From contig JAJTFU010000148.1 in the NCBI GenBank assembly GCA_021299075.1, positions 1 to 6,407 on the forward strand: DNA of 6,407 nucleotides, given 5' to 3'. The notes under the pieces are model-generated. The model was not told the origin of the DNA. It saw only the letters and a program-made list of their open reading frames with translations, and searched no databases. Numbering within the stretch: position 1 is the first letter of the stretch; each line of letters begins with the position of its first letter. Shown here piece by piece: positions 5,879 to 6,407 of the stretch. The stretch is from Novosphingobium sp. GTDB lineage: Bacteria > Pseudomonadota > Alphaproteobacteria > Sphingomonadales > Sphingomonadaceae. A program made the translations under genes and the position numbers.

Positions 5879-6407
5879 CTATTCGGTGCCCTTGGCCGGG
5901 CCGCCGCCAGAGAAGGCATCGGCGATCGAGCAGGCAGCCGGGCCAAGGATGACCACGAACAGCACAGGCAGAATGAACAGAATGAGCGGCACGGTCATGA
6001 TCGCCGGCAGGCGCGCGGCCTTTTCTTCGGCGCGCATCATGCGCTCGTTGCGGAATTCGGCCGAGAGCACGCGCAGCGCGGAGGCCAGCGGCGTACCATA
6101 ACGTTCGGTCTGGACCATGGTGGTGGTCACGCCCTTGACCGCTTCCAGATTGACGCGCCAGGCCAGGTTTTCGAAGGCCTGACGACGTGCGGACAGGAAC
6201 GACAGTTCGATCGCGGTCAGGGCAAATTCGTCGCCCAGTTCCGGACAGGCCCGGCCCAGTTCGCGCGCCACGCGGTTGAACGAGGCGTCGACGGTCAGAC
6301 CTGCTTCGTCGCAGAGCACCAGCAGATCGAGCGCATCGGGCAGGCCCTTGCGGATCGCATCGGTGCGCTTCGAGATCAGGTTGGCCAGATAGATTTCCGG
6401 ACCCTTG
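5879..6407 (-). CDS. tadC: TadC-like Tad/Flp pilus inner-membrane protein (type II secretion F domain), C-terminal part
   Basis: The gene runs off the right edge of the window, so its start is missing; about 175 C-terminal residues are visible. The GTG at 6319 is an internal Val codon, because family sequence continues upstream of it. The visible part begins with a cytoplasmic T2SF domain stretch, IYLANLISKRTDAIRKGLPD, followed by ALDLLVLCDEAGLTVDASFN and RVARELG. The RYGTPLASALRVLSAEFR segment with RMMRAEEKAARLPA is characteristic of TadB/TadC, where a GTPL-type loop precedes the last membrane helices. A hydrophobic segment (IMTVPLILFILPVLFVVILGPA) near the C-terminus is the final transmembrane helix region. 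TadC and its partner TadB form the inner-membrane platform that works with the TadA ATPase to assemble Flp pili. Length and sequence favour TadC over TadB, and other tad genes would be expected beyond the right edge. It is unrelated to the + strand catabolic genes and converges on them. Confidence 0.85.
   Translation of the reverse strand, partial: KGPEIYLANLISKRTDAIRKGLPDALDLLVLCDEAGLTVDASFNRVARELGRACPELGDEFALTAIELSFLSARRQAFENLAWRVNLEAVKGVTTTMVQTERYGTPLASALRVLSAEFRNERMMRAEEKAARLPAIMTVPLILFILPVLFVVILGPAACSIADAFSGGGPAKGTE

Noticed and set aside
5850..6101. An 83-codon + strand open frame opposite the tadC-like gene
   Set aside because: The - strand frame encodes a recognisable TadC C-terminus with a transmembrane segment; the + strand product has no features and begins inside the terminator.

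Overview
This is a GC-rich, gene-dense window with short spacers and ATGA stop/start overlaps. It looks like chromosomal DNA of an alphaproteobacterium, most likely a sphingomonad or erythrobacter-type organism. That placement rests on gene order, protein style and codon use only; no marker gene is present.

Left part (1-2893, + strand): the tail of a thiolase, an HSD10-like short-chain 3-hydroxyacyl-CoA dehydrogenase, a crotonase-fold enoyl-CoA hydratase/isomerase-like protein, and a TetR-family regulator that overlaps the crotonase stop codon. Together these cover late beta-oxidation-type steps on an acyl-CoA (double-bond chemistry, 3-hydroxy oxidation, thiolysis), with a probable local regulator. 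A perfect 9-bp inverted repeat lies between the dehydrogenase and crotonase genes.

Middle part (2910-4405, + strand): an MTAP/PNP-family phosphorylase, probably for 5'-methylthioadenosine salvage, is joined by a 4-nt overlap to a zeta-class glutathione transferase that looks like maleylacetoacetate isomerase. Spacing from the TetR gene is only 16 nt, so both could be on the same transcript as the acyl-CoA genes.

Right part (4449-5804, + strand): a MarR-family regulator overlaps by 4 nt the start of a fumarylacetoacetate hydrolase family gene. MaiA and FAH catalyse consecutive last steps of tyrosine/homogentisate breakdown, so the cluster makes metabolic sense. However, the hydrolase gene is broken. 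Its N-terminal and C-terminal parts are in different frames, and at the join about 40 codons of the normal family sequence are missing. As I recall the family, the lost block carries the first metal-ligand Asp and the catalytic His. This is the most notable observation in the window.

A 13-bp perfect stem-loop (5815-5851) closes the + strand cluster. It faces a convergent - strand gene (5879 to the window edge) encoding the C-terminal part of a TadC-like Tad/Flp pilus inner-membrane protein. I saw no RNA genes, mobile elements, CRISPR arrays or novel multi-gene system. Apart from the damaged hydrolase, the content is ordinary catabolic and pilus-assembly genes.
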